This document shows positions 22,963 to 36,183 of a DNA stretch of 64,000 nt, one piece after another (within the stretch, counting starts at the first letter, position 1; every line of letters begins with the position of its first letter). Below the pieces are notes generated by a model. The model was not told where the DNA came from, did not search any database, and was given only the letters and a program-made list of their open reading frames with translations. This DNA is from Merluccius polli (taxonomy: Eukaryota; Chordata; Actinopteri; Gadiformes; Merlucciidae), in contig JAOPHQ010005460.1 in NCBI GenBank assembly GCA_030340625.1, forward strand, positions 1-64,000. The letters run 5' to 3'. Both the position numbers and the translations under genes were made by a program.

Positions 22963-24417
22963 TCAGCTAACCTTCAGAATTAGTCTTATCTGTTTTGTAA
23001 ATACTGCTTTTGAGAGGAATGCCTCAGACATGTAATATCAGCATCCCCATCTGCTTTTCCACTATGCTATTGGCAATATATGTAATAAATGTAAGAAAAT
23101 CAACACTATTGTATTTTTAACTTATGCTAATGTATTTCTTGATTAAATTCTGCAACTAATGATTATTTTTCGGATTAATCATTCAAAATGTCATGAATAA
23201 TAGCAAATGCTGTCACAAGTTACCAGAGTCCAAAGTGATGGCTTAAATTTGCTTGCTTCATCTGACAAGCATAATGATCCACGAACCAAACACTTGAATT
23301 ACTGAGGCATCAAGGAGCAAATGTTTGGCATTTATACTTGATAAATGACCAACGGTTAATCGATTCTAAAAGTTAGATTAGATTTATTTTCTGAGATACT
23401 TGCAGACCTAAATTACTGTTCGTCTCAAAGGGCCTCACACTATGGGACAGCCTCCTAACAGCCTTCAAAAGGGGAAGGACAAACTAAATCAAACAAAGTC
23501 TGAGAATGAATGTGTTATCAATTATAAAACAATACATAAGGACATGTACACAGGATTTTCTGTTTGTTTTTAATGAATCACTTTCACTCAGGAGTTATTA
23601 CAATATCAGATAAATGATTAATGGGTAGGACAGGATTAAACATGAGCATTTTAAATTAGTGGAAACAATGCATATGCAGAGAAAAGGCCTAAATCTTGCT
23701 GTCAAACCTCAGCCAGTGCTCAAACAATATTGTAGCTTATGTAATTACAATTAGATCAAATACAATTTAAGTAGTTAGTTATACAGTGTCATACCAGATT
23801 TAAAAAAAATAAAGGAATTTCTAGAGAATAAATAGTTAATGCCATGCAGGTTAACTTGCTTGAACTGCTATAATTTCATGGGGATTGCATCCCTTCGTGC
23901 TCCTGGCACAGAATTATGAAAACAAGGCCAAAAGGTGCTGTAGTTGTGAAAGGCGTACATCACTAACTGTAACTCTACCACTTAGACATACATTGAAACA
24001 AATGAAGGCCTGTATAAATTATGATAGAGGCAATTGTATTACAAAAGTTAATATATTATGATATGGCGATCCAAAACCCAATATCCAGAATCTGGAGGGA
24101 AGAATGTTATACACTGTATTAAATTAACTATTTTATGAATTGAAAAGAAAATTACTTTTCAAACCCATGGTAGCAATATCTCCCTATACCTATACGACAA
24201 CATTGTTTTCTGCCAACTGTTCTCAAGCATGTGACACGCACAGTGGAAAATTCTGTTTTCTGTTGACAAGAGTAAAGACAAATTTACCTTTACATTTATT
24301 TGAGTTACATAAGGAACAAGCCAAACCACTAGTGTTACCACAGCGTCTCTCAGCAAACAACAGCCAGCTGCTTACTTGGGTTAAATAAGCTGTAAATTTA
24401 GTTTGAACTAAATGATG
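22963..24417. other. Convergent trappc2/rab9a 3' interval, no gene
   Basis: AT-rich sequence with the trappc2 poly(A) signal at 23084 and presumably the rab9a 3' UTR near 24.0-24.4 kb. No repeat with defined ends or ORF with protein-like composition was recognised. Confidence 0.6.
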
Positions 24418-25026
24418 TTATGAACAGCAGCTAGTAGCGGAGCGGGGTTTTCTGTGCAGGTTCACTGTGTCTGTTGGAATGAGATGGTCAGTCCTCTCCT
24501 CCATCGCCAGCACTCTGCGCACTGCCTCCTCGAAGGCCACTGCCACATTGGTGGCATCCTTGGCACTGGTCTCATAGTAGGGGTAATTTCCATTCTCTTG
24601 GCACCACTGCCGCGCATCCTCGGTAGACACCTGCCTCTCCGTTACATCCACCTTGTTTCCCAGGACCACGAAGGGGAACTTCTCGGGCTCCTTGACGTCC
24701 GCATAATAGATAAACTCCTTCTTCCAGTTGCCCATGTTCAGAAAACTCTGGCTGTCGTCCACGCTGAAGGTGAGCAGGCAGCAGTCGGAGCCCCGGTAGA
24801 AAGGAGTCCTCAAGCTGCGGAAGCGCTCCTGGCCGGCCGTGTCCCAGATCTGCAGGGTGACCATGTGGCCGTCTACCTCCAGGTCCTTGTTGAGGAACTC
24901 CACGCCGATGGTGTGGAAGAGGTGTGTGTCGAATTTGTTGGTGACGTAGCGGTTCATGAGGGAACTCTTCCCCACGCCGCCGTCACCCAGGAGGATCACT
25001 TTGAGAAGGGATGTTTTGGCTGACAT
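24418..25026 (-). CDS. rab9a: Ras-related protein Rab-9A
   Basis: Rab9 is a late-endosomal small GTPase that directs mannose-6-phosphate receptor return to the trans-Golgi. The 202-aa protein is encoded in one exon, as usual for Rab9. All G motifs are present: P-loop GDGGVGKSSL (residues ~15-24), switch I HTIGVEFLNKDL, switch II WDTAGQERFRSLRTPFYRGS, NKVD and ETSAK. The C-terminus ends in the prenylation motif SCCS. The ATG at 25024-25026 follows a splice acceptor at about 25075. The noncoding upstream exon begins near 25977. The Rab9A rather than Rab9B call relies on the trappc2/egfl6 neighbourhood. Confidence 0.97.
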   Translation of the reverse strand: MSAKTSLLKVILLGDGGVGKSSLMNRYVTNKFDTHLFHTIGVEFLNKDLEVDGHMVTLQIWDTAGQERFRSLRTPFYRGSDCCLLTFSVDDSQSFLNMGNWKKEFIYYADVKEPEKFPFVVLGNKVDVTERQVSTEDARQWCQENGNYPYYETSAKDATNVAVAFEEAVRRVLAMEERTDHLIPTDTVNLHRKPRSATSCCS

Positions 25027-25524
25027 GGCTGTTCACGTCGTCCACCGCGTAGCAACCGGACTGGACAGAATGACCTGAGGATGAGATGCAATGTGTGCAG
25101 ACGGTGATCATCACTGTATTCATTGTCAGAAAAAAAAAAAGGCTTCAACTCACTCTCTCTATCTCCCTCTCTCTCTCTTTTAGCCAACCACCTTATTTGA
25201 TTATCTATCAGGGCGAGGCTGACTTCAGTACTTAAAATACAATTGGACTCACGCAGACTTTGATGTCCTCCTCCACCTGTCCAGATCATGAAGTGTGAAA
25301 GCTGTCCTGAGTCACGTGCGCCACTGCTGCATGTCTGTGTGGCACACCTGACAATAAAGAGCTGTACTGACAACAACAAAAACAACAACAACAGCCACCA
25401 CCAACAGTGAGCCTATGACTCAATCAGCATGTTGGCACAAGGACAGTAGAGGCCCTTTTGTGCAAAGCCTCAACTGTGCAACATGTCACTGTGACATCCG
25501 TCAAATCTCAATGTATTACTAGAG

Positions 25525-25813
<289 letters not shown>

Positions 25814-25976
25814 ATGTAGCTCTATAATGAGACACATCGATGAACTCACTACACTTTTAACTTACATCACAAGCCACCAGACCGGTTATCGTTATTGCCT
25901 CAGCTACACATCCCCACTACGTTAAAATACAGATCCGTGACATCCGTCTCCAACGCAGCACTTCGTTAAATCTTAC

Positions 25977-26240
25977 CTCCCGTTGTCGTGGTTGTCGTGC
26001 GGAGCAGCAGGAAAAAAAAACCCTACAGCAAAACGTACCGGAATAACAACACGCACCCAAAAGACTCAGATGACTGGGCGCTACCGTCTGGTATCGGTGG
26101 CTAGCATAGCATCAAGGGCTAGCAGCTAGCGTCATGTGACCAAGCGAACCCGCTGCGGCGTCCTAGGCGACGTCCGACGTCACAGGACGTGACGACGTCA
26201 CCTGTTGCGTTACTCGGGCCGCAGCGCATGCGCGGTCATC
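25977..26240 (-). promoter_or_regulatory. rab9a: rab9a non-coding first exon and CRE-rich promoter
   Basis: A splice donor GGGAG/GTAAGA at 25976-25977 on the minus strand marks the end of a first exon that joins the coding exon acceptor near 25075. Upstream of it the sequence is CpG-rich. It holds GACGTCAC (26176-26183) and the palindromic cluster GTGACGACGTCAC (26189-26201), which look like CREB/ATF sites. The transcription start is not determined. Confidence 0.6.
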
Positions 26241-26456
26241 ATAGCTGACCCGTGAATGCAATGCAAAGCAGTTGCCCAAACGTTAAGACGGGATTGCTGC
26301 TGTGTTCCTGGTTGTTAAGCACGCGTGTGTGGGGGTCAATGTCGCGCATACGGTTTGAAATGGCGTGCAAATACCGGACGGACCGCGAACGTATCGTCGC
26401 CATTGTGCCTTTCGCTGTCCTGCGACAGAGGGCGACATTTAGCTAACGCTACATGG

Positions 26457-26491
<35 letters not shown>

Positions 26492-27184
26492 GTCTGAGCG
26501 AGACAGCAATCGTAGGGCTGCATATACTCAGATATATGACCATTCTGGTATTGGTATATTTGGGTAGTTTATAACCGTGCATGATTTTGGGTCAGAATTC
26601 ACGAAAAGCTTCTAAAAACGATGGGTTTAATACAACAACAACAACAACAACACACACACACAAACGGAGACAAATATAGAAAAAAACATTTAATCGTCAT
26701 AATACGAAAGCGGAATTTACAGCGGTCTGGCTCCGAGGTTTTAACATTTCAACCTTCAAACACAGTTCACAATCTTATTAATGTTAACATGTTCTCATCA
26801 AAAACAAAACAAAAAACGAACATGAAACGATGTCTTTAGTTTGTAGCTAATTTCAACTATCCACTAATCATATACACGATAGGGAGCTAAGCAAAAAATA
26901 CTTGTGATGGTTCTTTCCATCTAAACCTGAGATCTGTTCTACTTGAATACTAGGAGTGCGACACGCTTTGTAGCTCCAATGTCACGTGTGTGTCAATCAA
27001 GATAAAAGGATGCTGCACCGTAAACATCTTCCCTTGAGAGAACCAGGAGAACCTTTCCTCTGTGTGCTGTGTGGAGTACTATGCGGACCATGCGGATGCT
27101 TTACACAACCTCAAACGGAGGAGCTCCACCAGAAAGGTGACGTGTAGACGTCCTAATGGAGAGCTCAGGAGGAGATGTGCGTTT
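26241..27184. other. Interval between rab9a promoter and egfl6 stop, no gene
   Basis: Contains a (GT)n run (26459-26490), a CAA repeat (26633-26650) and probably the egfl6 3' UTR. No ORF with recognisable protein. Confidence 0.55.
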
Positions 27185-27412
27185 TCAAAAGAGGGTCTCG
27201 TCGTCTTCGACTTGACAGGAGCCCGAGGTTAGCACCACGTTGTCCAGGCCGATCTCTCCTCCGACGCCGTTCCCGCGCTGAGCTTCAAAAATGATCTGGA
27301 GGAAGAAAAAAAAAAATCACATCAATCCTATAAATCATACATTCAGATGAACTTGTAGGGCAGAGTCAAACAGTGAGTACTGTCTGACTCTGGTGGATAG
27401 GTGTTAAGTGTG

Positions 27413-27467
<55 letters not shown>

Positions 27468-30400
27468 CAAGGGCGGATTAATGCACAGGCTGGCCTAGGC
27501 TGTAGCCTAGGTGCCCCACGTGTGCAGGGGCCCCCGGATTGGCCAGACTATTTTTAATTTTTTTAAATTTACTACACTGGGGAAAAAAACTTGCCTCCTA
27601 TTGGGGCCCTTAGAAACTGATAAAGCATGATTAATAATGTGGAGGGCCCAAACAAACAGTAGCCTAGGGGCCCATGACCACCTTAATCCGCCACTGTGTG
27701 TGAGAGAGAGAAAAAGAGAGAGAGAGATAGAGAGAGTATGCGTGCGTATGGGAACTCACAGACGCCGGGGCCTCCTCCTTCCACGCCACGGTGAGCAGCT
27801 CCGTCTGCCACCCCTGGGCTCGGCTGTAGCTCTGCTCCCACACCGGGTACACGTTGTTGTCCAGCAGCACCCGCAGCACGCCCACGCCGTGACCCGCCAC
27901 GCGGAAGTCAAAGGTCAGGCAGAAGCTGCCCTGCTGGGTGCGGTCGCTGAGGAGCAGCTTCAGCCTGGAGACGTCCTCGTGGTCGCCCAGAAGGCCGCTC
28001 ATTGCCATGTAGTACCGCCCGTCTGGGGAAAGTCGAGGTTCATAAGAGATACGATGGGATAAGATATCGCTAAATTCATCCCAAGGGAAATGATTGTGCA
28101 GCAGTTGCAGTACAAAGTAGGAAAGGAAAGCAAATATAGAGAAATATGCAACATATTCACAAATAAACAATATAGAGTGTATCAGTAAGGTGCAGTAGTC
28201 ATATGTACAGACGGAAATGTGACAGGTACCGGTAGCCAGGTATCATATAACAATGTAAACTAGTTAACAGAAGGGCCATACATTAGAGGTAAATGGTAAG
28301 GTGCAAATCCAAACATACAATATCCAAATGTACAATGTCCAGATATCAAAGTTAACGGTAAGGATCACAGAGATGTATGGGAGTGGCTAATAGCTATGGA
28401 TGTACAGAATCAATCAAAAGTACAGGTCATGTTCATGATTAGTTTCAAATGTTCAGGGATTATTTCCATGATATTTTACATAATGAGAGGGGTGGGGGAG
28501 GGGGGTCTATGATGAGCGACAGTTTGGTGTACCTTTGCTGATGAAGCATTCATGCATTCATTCATTCATTCAACTGTGTATCCATGTATTTATTCATCCA
28601 TCCATCCATGCATCCATTAATTAATGGATGCATGGATTATCATTTCACCATGCATGCATTCATTCAGCCACCCATTCATTCGTCTATTCATTAATCTACT
28701 CATTCATTCACCCATGCATCCATCCATCCATGAATTAATTAATTCCCTCACCAGTTAATTCATCCATTAATTCATCCATTCATTTACCTTTTTCATGATA
28801 GGCTACAGTCCAGTCCATGTCATCACTTTTGTCCTGCACCCATTCACACGCCCCCTGATCAAAATTGCAATCCAGAATGAACTCTAGAAGATAAAAATAT
28901 ATAAACAGTCATGTTAAACAAATTGCAATCAAATGAGAAATGAGTAAACACTATTGCGCATTATGATTTCAGATAATTTAAAATGTACTTTACCTTCTTG
29001 TACAGGTTTTATTGGGATCACTTTGATTTCTGTTGACGGGCCGAATACTGATTCAAACTCTGGTACTGCTTAGAGAGGAGGTGAACTTGTGTCAAGACAA
29101 ATATTGGTATTCACCTTTTGGCCACAGAATTATTTCCATTCATATGTGGTTTATTTCACAGTTACAGTTTTTGGAAAACAAAATCACTATATCGTACAGC
29201 AGCCCTGACTCTCGATATAAGTGAGTTTGTCATCCTGTCGTCTTGCACCAACAGCGTTCTATAATATTCAGAGTGGATTCCCCCGCTTTAAAATAAAAGG
29301 TTATTTCCTAACCCACAGGTTCGGACATGCCTCACTGCACATTTCAATGTAGCAACCCAGGCATCTGGAGGCACTTGCAAGAGTGAGCCACCGCCCCCCC
29401 CCCCCCCCCCCCCCGCTGAGTGGCCTAATGCTGTGGTCACACCAAATGCAAAGTGAATTTCCCGCACGAAAGTCAATACCAGGAGACATGAGCAGCTCAT
29501 TCAAGTTGACATTTTTCAACTTGAGCGGAAAATGCCGCTCAAGTGACGCGCAAGCCAGCGAGACAGCCAGATGTTTAACAGCTGGGGTCTGTTGAACCCA
29601 CTCTGCTAGCATGGGGCATGGGGGGCCATGGTGTTGAGATGGCCCCGCAGGGCCGAGGAGAGACTCTCCAATCTGTTTGCGCAACAGCTGTTCCTCGGTC
29701 CGGCTTAATAAAAGGCTTCGAGTCTCGGGAGCTTCCCTCCCTTCCTTTGCTTTCTTCCTGGGGGGTGGGGGTGGGGGGGGGGGCAGTGAGACCGGAGGAG
29801 ACCGCAGGAGACCGGAGGATGAGCGGTGTCCCCAGGCTCTCGCATTCCAGCCCATGAAAATTCCAGCTTGCAGGTGATGGATGTCGCTGAGGCTTGTCTC
29901 CTCTTGCTCACCTGAGCTCTGAAACACTCTCACTCGGTCGCCAGTTGTGTCAGTGAACCATGTTGCGGTTTTTATTTTTTTGGCGGGGGGGGGGGGGGGG
30001 GGCGTCTGGGTTCGCTAAGAATGACTCTTATGTTAGCACACGGCTAGCTCTAGGTTATGCTTTGATAGGCTCCCATGAGTCTGATAAGATGCGATACAAT
30101 GTGTGTCTTTAATTGTTCCTCTGCCAGGAATTATGTGTTTACCCGTGTTTGGATTATGTGGGGGAGATAAAGGATGTGAAAAATGGGGTCCTGTGTCACT
30201 TTGTTTAAAGGTTTTACTAGCTCATGTTGTGAGCATTTGCTTCCTGGGATATCAGAATTAGCTTATTGGCATGTAAGATTAAGGTGGAATATCAATGTTT
30301 AATTCAGATGTGCATCTGGCAATACAACCATTGTTTTTCCCTGGCACTTGCTGTGTTTAATTATATTAATGACATTATTTCATTGTTGAAATTTTTGCAG

Positions 30401-33400
30401 TTTTACTGAGAAGGCCTTTCGTGAATACTGACTCATCTTCAGGCAGAGCAAACCAATACAAACTCGTTGCCTTTCGACATCTGCAAGAGGATGTGGCGTA
30501 GTTACAAAAGAGGGAAATGCCAGCTGACAGGGGCTGGTATTACAATAAAACCAAACAACTTCCACCCTGAACACAGTACAACCATATTGGTTCTTGTTTT
30601 TGTTTTCTTGTCTTAAATAGATTTTTTGCGACTATTACTTTTAAGAGCTTACTAAATATTCGGACAGCATGAATGTCAATATCCTATGCATTCACACTCG
30701 GTTGGGGTCAACTAAAGGTAGTTTAGTTCTGTTTGGTTTTGACCACCCAAGGCCTCTCATCAATCCCCACTTTAATGAAAGAGATCTGGCCGAGGGGAAC
30801 GTGGCTTACCGAAAACATCTCCTCTTGGAGTGAGTTGGTTATTCTCCTCACCTCCCTCTTCCTCCTCAGGGAACTCCTCTTTCTCTGGGAGCACCTCCTC
30901 CTGTCCGTCTTGGCTGCCGATGTAAACCTCTCCATCATAGTCGAATGGCTGCTGCCGGCTCTTTGGAGGCTGTGTCGCCACCGGTTCCGGGATAAGGTTT
31001 TTGATGCGCTCGGTGTCCAGGGTCCTTGCTGGGGATTCTGGGATGGCTGTGGGCAGGAAGGGGATGCGGGTTAGACACATGGAACCACCATCACAAGGTG
31101 GAACTGCATTACCAGGGTCAGTGGCCTTTGATGTTTTACTCATTTCCATACGAACTCTGTATATGTACTTTGCAGCTGTGGGTTATTTAGGACGTACATA
31201 TTATGTTCTGGATTAAGCTGATTGCTTTAACAGTGCAGCAATGAGTGACAAATGAACAGACGAACAAATGAAACGTAAGCGGGTCAGACATATTCCATGC
31301 TGTGGAGGCAGTGTGTAAATTGCACACAAACGCAGAAGCATTCACAAAAAAAAATGGATGAAATGGTGTCATGCTAAACGTTCTGCATTTCATATGAAGC
31401 TACGATAAAGAGGTGCTGGCAGCCTCGCACAGGAAACAGACAGTCAGGGACGGTTTCACAGAAAATGGCGGTCGAGGGGGACAGGTGGAGCATGACGAGG
31501 CGCTGTCAGGAGCAAACAGCGGAGGTCGAATCTTGCATTCCTCGCAAATCTCACCGTTGAGGAATTCATCCACCCTTCCTTTCTCGCTGTCCCAAGACTT
31601 CTGGTAAAACGGCTTGACTATAAAACATAAAGGGGTGTTGCACAAGCGTCACTTGGCTTTAGTTTTAACGAAAGCTCCCATGGGGGGGAACTGGGTCAGA
31701 GTATACAGTGAGACCTAATGTTAATGTCACCGCCCTTTCCAGATTGCTGGCAGCGGTAACAGTATAATATTGACCCAGGTGTTCTTTCAATCTCTGCATC
31801 CCTCGTGCTCACAACTGCAAAGTGCAGCGTGGATAAAAAAAACAGGAAACTGGCCTTGGCACGTCTTACGTTTTTCTGACGTTTTTCAGAAAGGAAGGAA
31901 ATATGTGACTGGGAAACTATGAGTGTTCTCATAGTTTAGAGACCTGTGGTGAACTCTCAGGGCTGTGACTGCACCGCTCACCGCAGTTTGCAATCTATTC
32001 GATCGGATGCATAAGACATCGAAACAGGGGAGTTTTCTCATTAATGTGTGAATGAGTTTGGTGTAGCAGAGCTCACATCTCACCAGAGCACTCAAAGCCA
32101 TTGCCTCTGAAGCCAGACTTGCACCTGCACCTGTAGGACCCCTCAGTATTCAGACACATCGCATGGTGACTGCACTTCTGGACACCCGCTTCACACTCAT
32201 TATGGTCTGGAATTGGCAGTGGTGGAAGAAGTACTCAGATCTTTTACTTCAGTAAAAGTAGTCATACCACACTGTGGAAATATACTGTTACAAATAAGAG
32301 TCCTGCATTGAAAATGTTACTTAAGTAAAAATACAAAAGTATTAGCATCAAAATGTACCAAAAGTAAAAGTAATCATTATGTAGAATGGCCCATTTCAAA
32401 ATAATAACCTTTACCACCTTTACCACCTTTACAGATGGTAAAGGTGGAGCTCATTTTAATTGAGTTATATATTTTTTATATATTACTTGACATACTGCTG
32501 GGTAGCTTGTTAATTTCCTCCTGGGGACCAATACCAATACCAATAATTATTGCTATAATAATATAATGTATTTATTATTCATATTTTGGAATGTTAATCT
32601 GAATCTGCAAAGTAACTAGTAACTAAAGCTGTCAGATAAATGTAGTGGAGTAAAAAGAACAATGTAGAAGGTAGCAGAAAATAGAAATACTCCATACTTT
32701 CCACCACTGGGAATTGGTAGAGTAAATGCATTTCATACTCATACTTATCACCAACAGGCCGATTGTATACCTTACCTACACAGTCATATTTTCCGCCCAC
32801 ATATTTCAGGTCGTAGCCATTTTGGCACTTGCAGTAGTAGCTGCCAAAGGTGTTGACGCATTGTCTGTTGTATGGGCACAGGTTCTTGCCTGTCACACAT
32901 TCATCAATATCTGCAATGGGGACAAGAACAGAGAGAGAGAGACAATGGGATTTGGTTGGCTGTATTGAACACATGGTTGAACTGTCGGATCACGCTATAT
33001 GCTGTTGCTACCACAATTCGGACATGTATTCGTAGAGATACAAGACATACTGTTTATTCATCATTCTGACGACAGATGTTTTATGTAAAACCCACCTATA
33101 TTTACCTTAGTTCCCTGCTGGATAGGAATTCAAAAATAAAAGACATTCCTTTCACAACAGAATCATTGTAGCAATTACATGTCCCAGACGCTATATGCAA
33201 TAGGTGTTATTTACATAGATTAGCCACTGTTGCTACGCAACAGCTGCTAATAAAATGGAAATGGATACCACAGAAAGGTCCCAACATGCATCAACAACAT
33301 TTGTATACCGTATTCCACTGTGGGCTTGGGGTTATGCAAATATGTCAACAGTCCTGTCTGCTATTGTTTCACATATTTGTGTTTATTTGTATAGGGCTTG

Positions 33401-33720
33401 TACATCGTGCATTCTGAAGTACAAGCCCTATACTAGTGTCAATCATCCAGTCGAATACCTGGAGAAGAACTGTGTTAATTCTGGCGACTGAATGTGGTTT
33501 GTGACGTGTGTCAGAGGGACTCACCCACACAGGTCCTCTCATCTGGCCCCAGCTGGAGCCCTGAAGATGGGCACAGGCAGCGGATCTCCCCCTCCACCTC
33601 CTCACAGCCGTACTGACAGTGGGCAAGGGAGCATGTCCTCGAGTCTGGAGACACACACATACACACGCACACCAACATGTATTTACTTTTCAGATCAATG
33701 TTTTTGATAAATGTCCAAGA

Positions 33721-33795
<75 letters not shown>

Positions 33796-34466
33796 CAAAC
33801 TTTATTTATCCCTAGGGGAAATTCAGGATATGGCTGCAACATTCGAACACAAAAGCCCACTTGTGCATTAGCATTACATATACTCTTCCTATGGCTCCTT
33901 TGAGTGTAGGGGGGAAGGAAGGAAGGAAGGCACTCACTTGCACAGGAGCCATCGGGCATCAGCATGTATCCATTGAGGCAGTAGCACATGTAGCTGCCGT
34001 ACGTGTTCATGCAACGATGCTCACAGGGGCGGGGCTTCAGCCCACACTCGTTTAGATCTAGGAAACACACACACAGCATATCAAAATCAATCCATCTCTT
34101 ATTTGATCCAGGATGAAATCCAGGATCCCAATTTCCTCCAAACCACAGGAAATATGCTTCATCAGGCATGTCTGGATCCAAGTGGAAGAGTATTGAGTGG
34201 TGGAGGAGAAACCTGATCTTCGTGAAACCAGTTTGACCCAGTGTGTTCCAGACCCCAATTACTGACCTTGATTACATGTCTTCCCCGTGTATCCGGGGAA
34301 GCACTTGCATTTGTTGGGACCAACGCACTCTCCGTGCTTGCAGCCCTGCTCACACTGAGCTGGTAAAACATTTAGCAGGGACAAAAACAGGAATGGTGGT
34401 TAAAGAACGATAGGTTATAGCCAAACCACAAATATCTTTCATTCTTTTTTTCATTCATTCTTTCAT

Positions 34467-34510
<44 letters not shown>

Positions 34511-36183
34511 TCATTTCCTTCCACAATTGTCTGGGATTAAACAATTAAACGAAAAGTAACAAGTAACACAGTTTGTGTGAAGAAGTTCCTTTTGGGCAGT
34601 GCTGTATCAGATGAGGACATCATGGAGATCCCTACCTTCACACTGTCCTTTACTGTTCTTCTTCCAGCCATAGCAGCACTCCAGTCTCCTCCCATAGCGA
34701 CACACACCTGTTTGGCTTACGTAACGAGACAAAGAGGAATATGCTTATTTACAAATCTCCCCCCATACCCAGAAGGAAATGGACACCTTCCAAAAACAAT
34801 TACATTTTTAAAATTGGCAAAATTGGTGATGTTACATCTGGTGTTTTTAGCGTGTGCTAATTGACGTATAAAGACCGTCAGCCATGCACATCTTCTGTAA
34901 TGATCATGCTACACAGACACACTGGCGTGGAAAACTAAACAGCCTGCATAGCCTTTCTGTTAACTGGCATCCCTGGGGAGAAAAGAGTGGCTCCTATGGA
35001 GCAGGAGGCATTAGACAGAATGTAGGCTGCAGATGGTGAGGAGCCCAAGAGCCACACAGGCTGATGCTTCATGGGAAACATGGTCTCCCTTTTCTGCCTC
35101 CTGCTTTGTTTTTACACTGTAGCCTCTTGTAGTTATAGCTATAGTTCCCCCGAGGAAACAAACGTATTGCATTTGTAGTTGTAGTTATGGTTATAGTTAT
35201 CTTTCGGTTGTAGTTAGTTATTGGTATAGTTGCTGGACCGTCTGCTATTGGCAGGTTATCTGCAGTCTTCAGAGGTAAATAAGAAGCATGATGGACACAA
35301 CCTACAAAGAGATGAGGTTGCACCAGTGTATTTTTAAACCCCAATTTGAATTTAAAAAAAGTACATGTGCCACCGCCACCTCCACTGCCTTCCTCGACGG
35401 ACTGGAGTGACCGGACGCGACGTGTACAAAGAATCTCTCTCACTGCATTGCACATATAAAATATCACCCTTGAAATAATCCTGTTAAAGGCAACACAAGG
35501 TGACCCTTTTAACGCCCGACCCGGAGGCCGGGTTAGGCTCTGGTGTCCCAGATGTTGTGCATTCGAGCATGGGCCCCTAAGAGCAATCGCAGGCTCCACA
35601 TGGACTGGAGGAATCTGAGACTTGCTAGAAATCAACCAGAATAGCCCACAGGAGACCGGGGGCTTCTCGGGGTGACAGGTGGTCCTCCTCCTCCTCGGTT
35701 ATTAACAGTTGTCACGCCGGATTTAGACGACACCGTCGAACCTCCTGTAGCCAACCTCTCGGTGGAGGTATAGCAGGGTGATAGAATGAGGCGTCTCATC
35801 AATGTAACAGATTACCAATTTAAACGACAGTAACCCTTAATTGTAAAGGGCAGGCTTCCCGGCACACCACAAGGGCCAATTGGCATCTCGGCTGCCATTC
35901 AATACAGACATAAATAACGAGCAGCGTTCAGGAAAATGTGCTGTAAATTATACCTTGTGTGACCTTTGCAGTGCGAGTGCATGCAAACACACTGGAATGC
36001 ATATTAGATGTTGTTTTTTTCTAAACATCTCCATGTGCCGTAGGCTGCACTCAAAATCTGCTTTTCCCTGTCTGCCCTCATACTTTACATTGCGTTGTTG
36101 TCCTCCTACCTGTGGACGCTGGCGCTGCCAGACGAGATGTACACCAGGAACAAAAGAGCGCCGATCACTGTGAACTGTTGCAT
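27185..36183 (-). CDS. egfl6: EGF-like domain-containing protein 6 (EGF repeats plus MAM domain)
   Basis: Secreted extracellular-matrix protein; in mammals it binds integrins and nephronectin-type partners. Thirteen exons join in phase to 528 aa: 36110-36183, 34636-34715, 34267-34359, 33938-34057, 33525-33644, 32776-32910, 32084-32206, 31555-31617, 30810-31046, 28994-29065, 28788-28883, 27760-28022, 27185-27295. Order: signal peptide (MQQFTVIGALLFLVYISSG), a cysteine-rich lead (GVCRYGRRLECCYGWKKNS), EGF 1 (GCKHGECVGPNKCKC), calcium-type EGF 2 (DLNECGLKP), EGF 3, calcium-type EGF 4 (DIDECVTGKN), EGF 5 (HNECEAGVQ), an acidic linker with an RGD tripeptide, and a MAM domain starting LDCNFDQGACEW. 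Human EGFL6 has a similar plan and an RGD in the linker. One exon acceptor (32206) directly abuts a hAT element. Confidence 0.96.
27468..27696. mobile_element. hAT-type MITE with TGTGTGAG target duplication
   Basis: Ends are CAAGGGCGGATTAA and its inverse TTAATCCGCCACTG. TGTGTGAG flanks both sides, although the left copy merges with a (GT)n array. It lies in the last egfl6 intron and contains GGGGCCC-rich internal words. Confidence 0.8.
28606..28635. other. Perfect 30-bp palindrome
   Basis: CCATGCATCCATTAA (28606-28620) is followed directly by its reverse complement (28621-28635) with no loop, centred on TTAATTAA. It lies inside a 240-bp region of ATTC/ATCC low-complexity repeats in an egfl6 intron. 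Confidence 0.95.
32217..32709. mobile_element. hAT-type non-autonomous transposon abutting an egfl6 splice acceptor
   Basis: Ends are CAGTGGTGGAAGAAGTACT and the inverse TACTTTCCACCACTG. The exact 8-bp duplication GGAATTGG is at 32209-32216 and 32710-32717. The sequence matches the pattern of a very common fish repeat built of TAAAAGTA-like words. The egfl6 exon 32084-32206 has its acceptor AG at 32207-32208, so only the 8-bp duplication separates the transposon from the AG. Confidence 0.93.
33722..33900 (-). mobile_element. (ATAG)n tract with 3' end of a LINE-like repeat
   Basis: About 18 GATA units run from 33722 to 33795, then TTTATTTATCCCTAGGGGAA follows. On the minus strand this reads as a LINE-type 3' tail (TTCCCCTAGGGATAAATAAA) ending in a simple repeat. 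It is in an egfl6 intron; the 5' limit is unclear. Confidence 0.6.
34460..34513. repeat. (TTTC)n microsatellite
   Basis: About 12 TTTC units in an egfl6 intron. Confidence 0.95.

Noticed and set aside
29301..29933. 210-codon minus-strand ORF in an egfl6 intron
   Set aside because: Contains proline and glycine runs from poly-C/G tracts, and lies between well-phased egfl6 exons; no domain recognised.
33722..33795. Regular GATA array considered as a CRISPR-like array
   Set aside because: Four-base period without spacers; a eukaryotic microsatellite.
34708..34715. Acceptor CCAAACAG at 34708 for the second egfl6 exon
   Set aside because: It breaks the reading frame with exon 1. The acceptor 8 bases upstream (GTAAG before CCAAACAG) joins in frame and gives the expected QTGVCRYG start.
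35069..35635. 188-codon minus-strand ORF in the egfl6 first intron
   Set aside because: Composition is not protein-like, it includes a degenerate TAGTTATAG tandem array, and it carries no known motif; probably repeat-derived.
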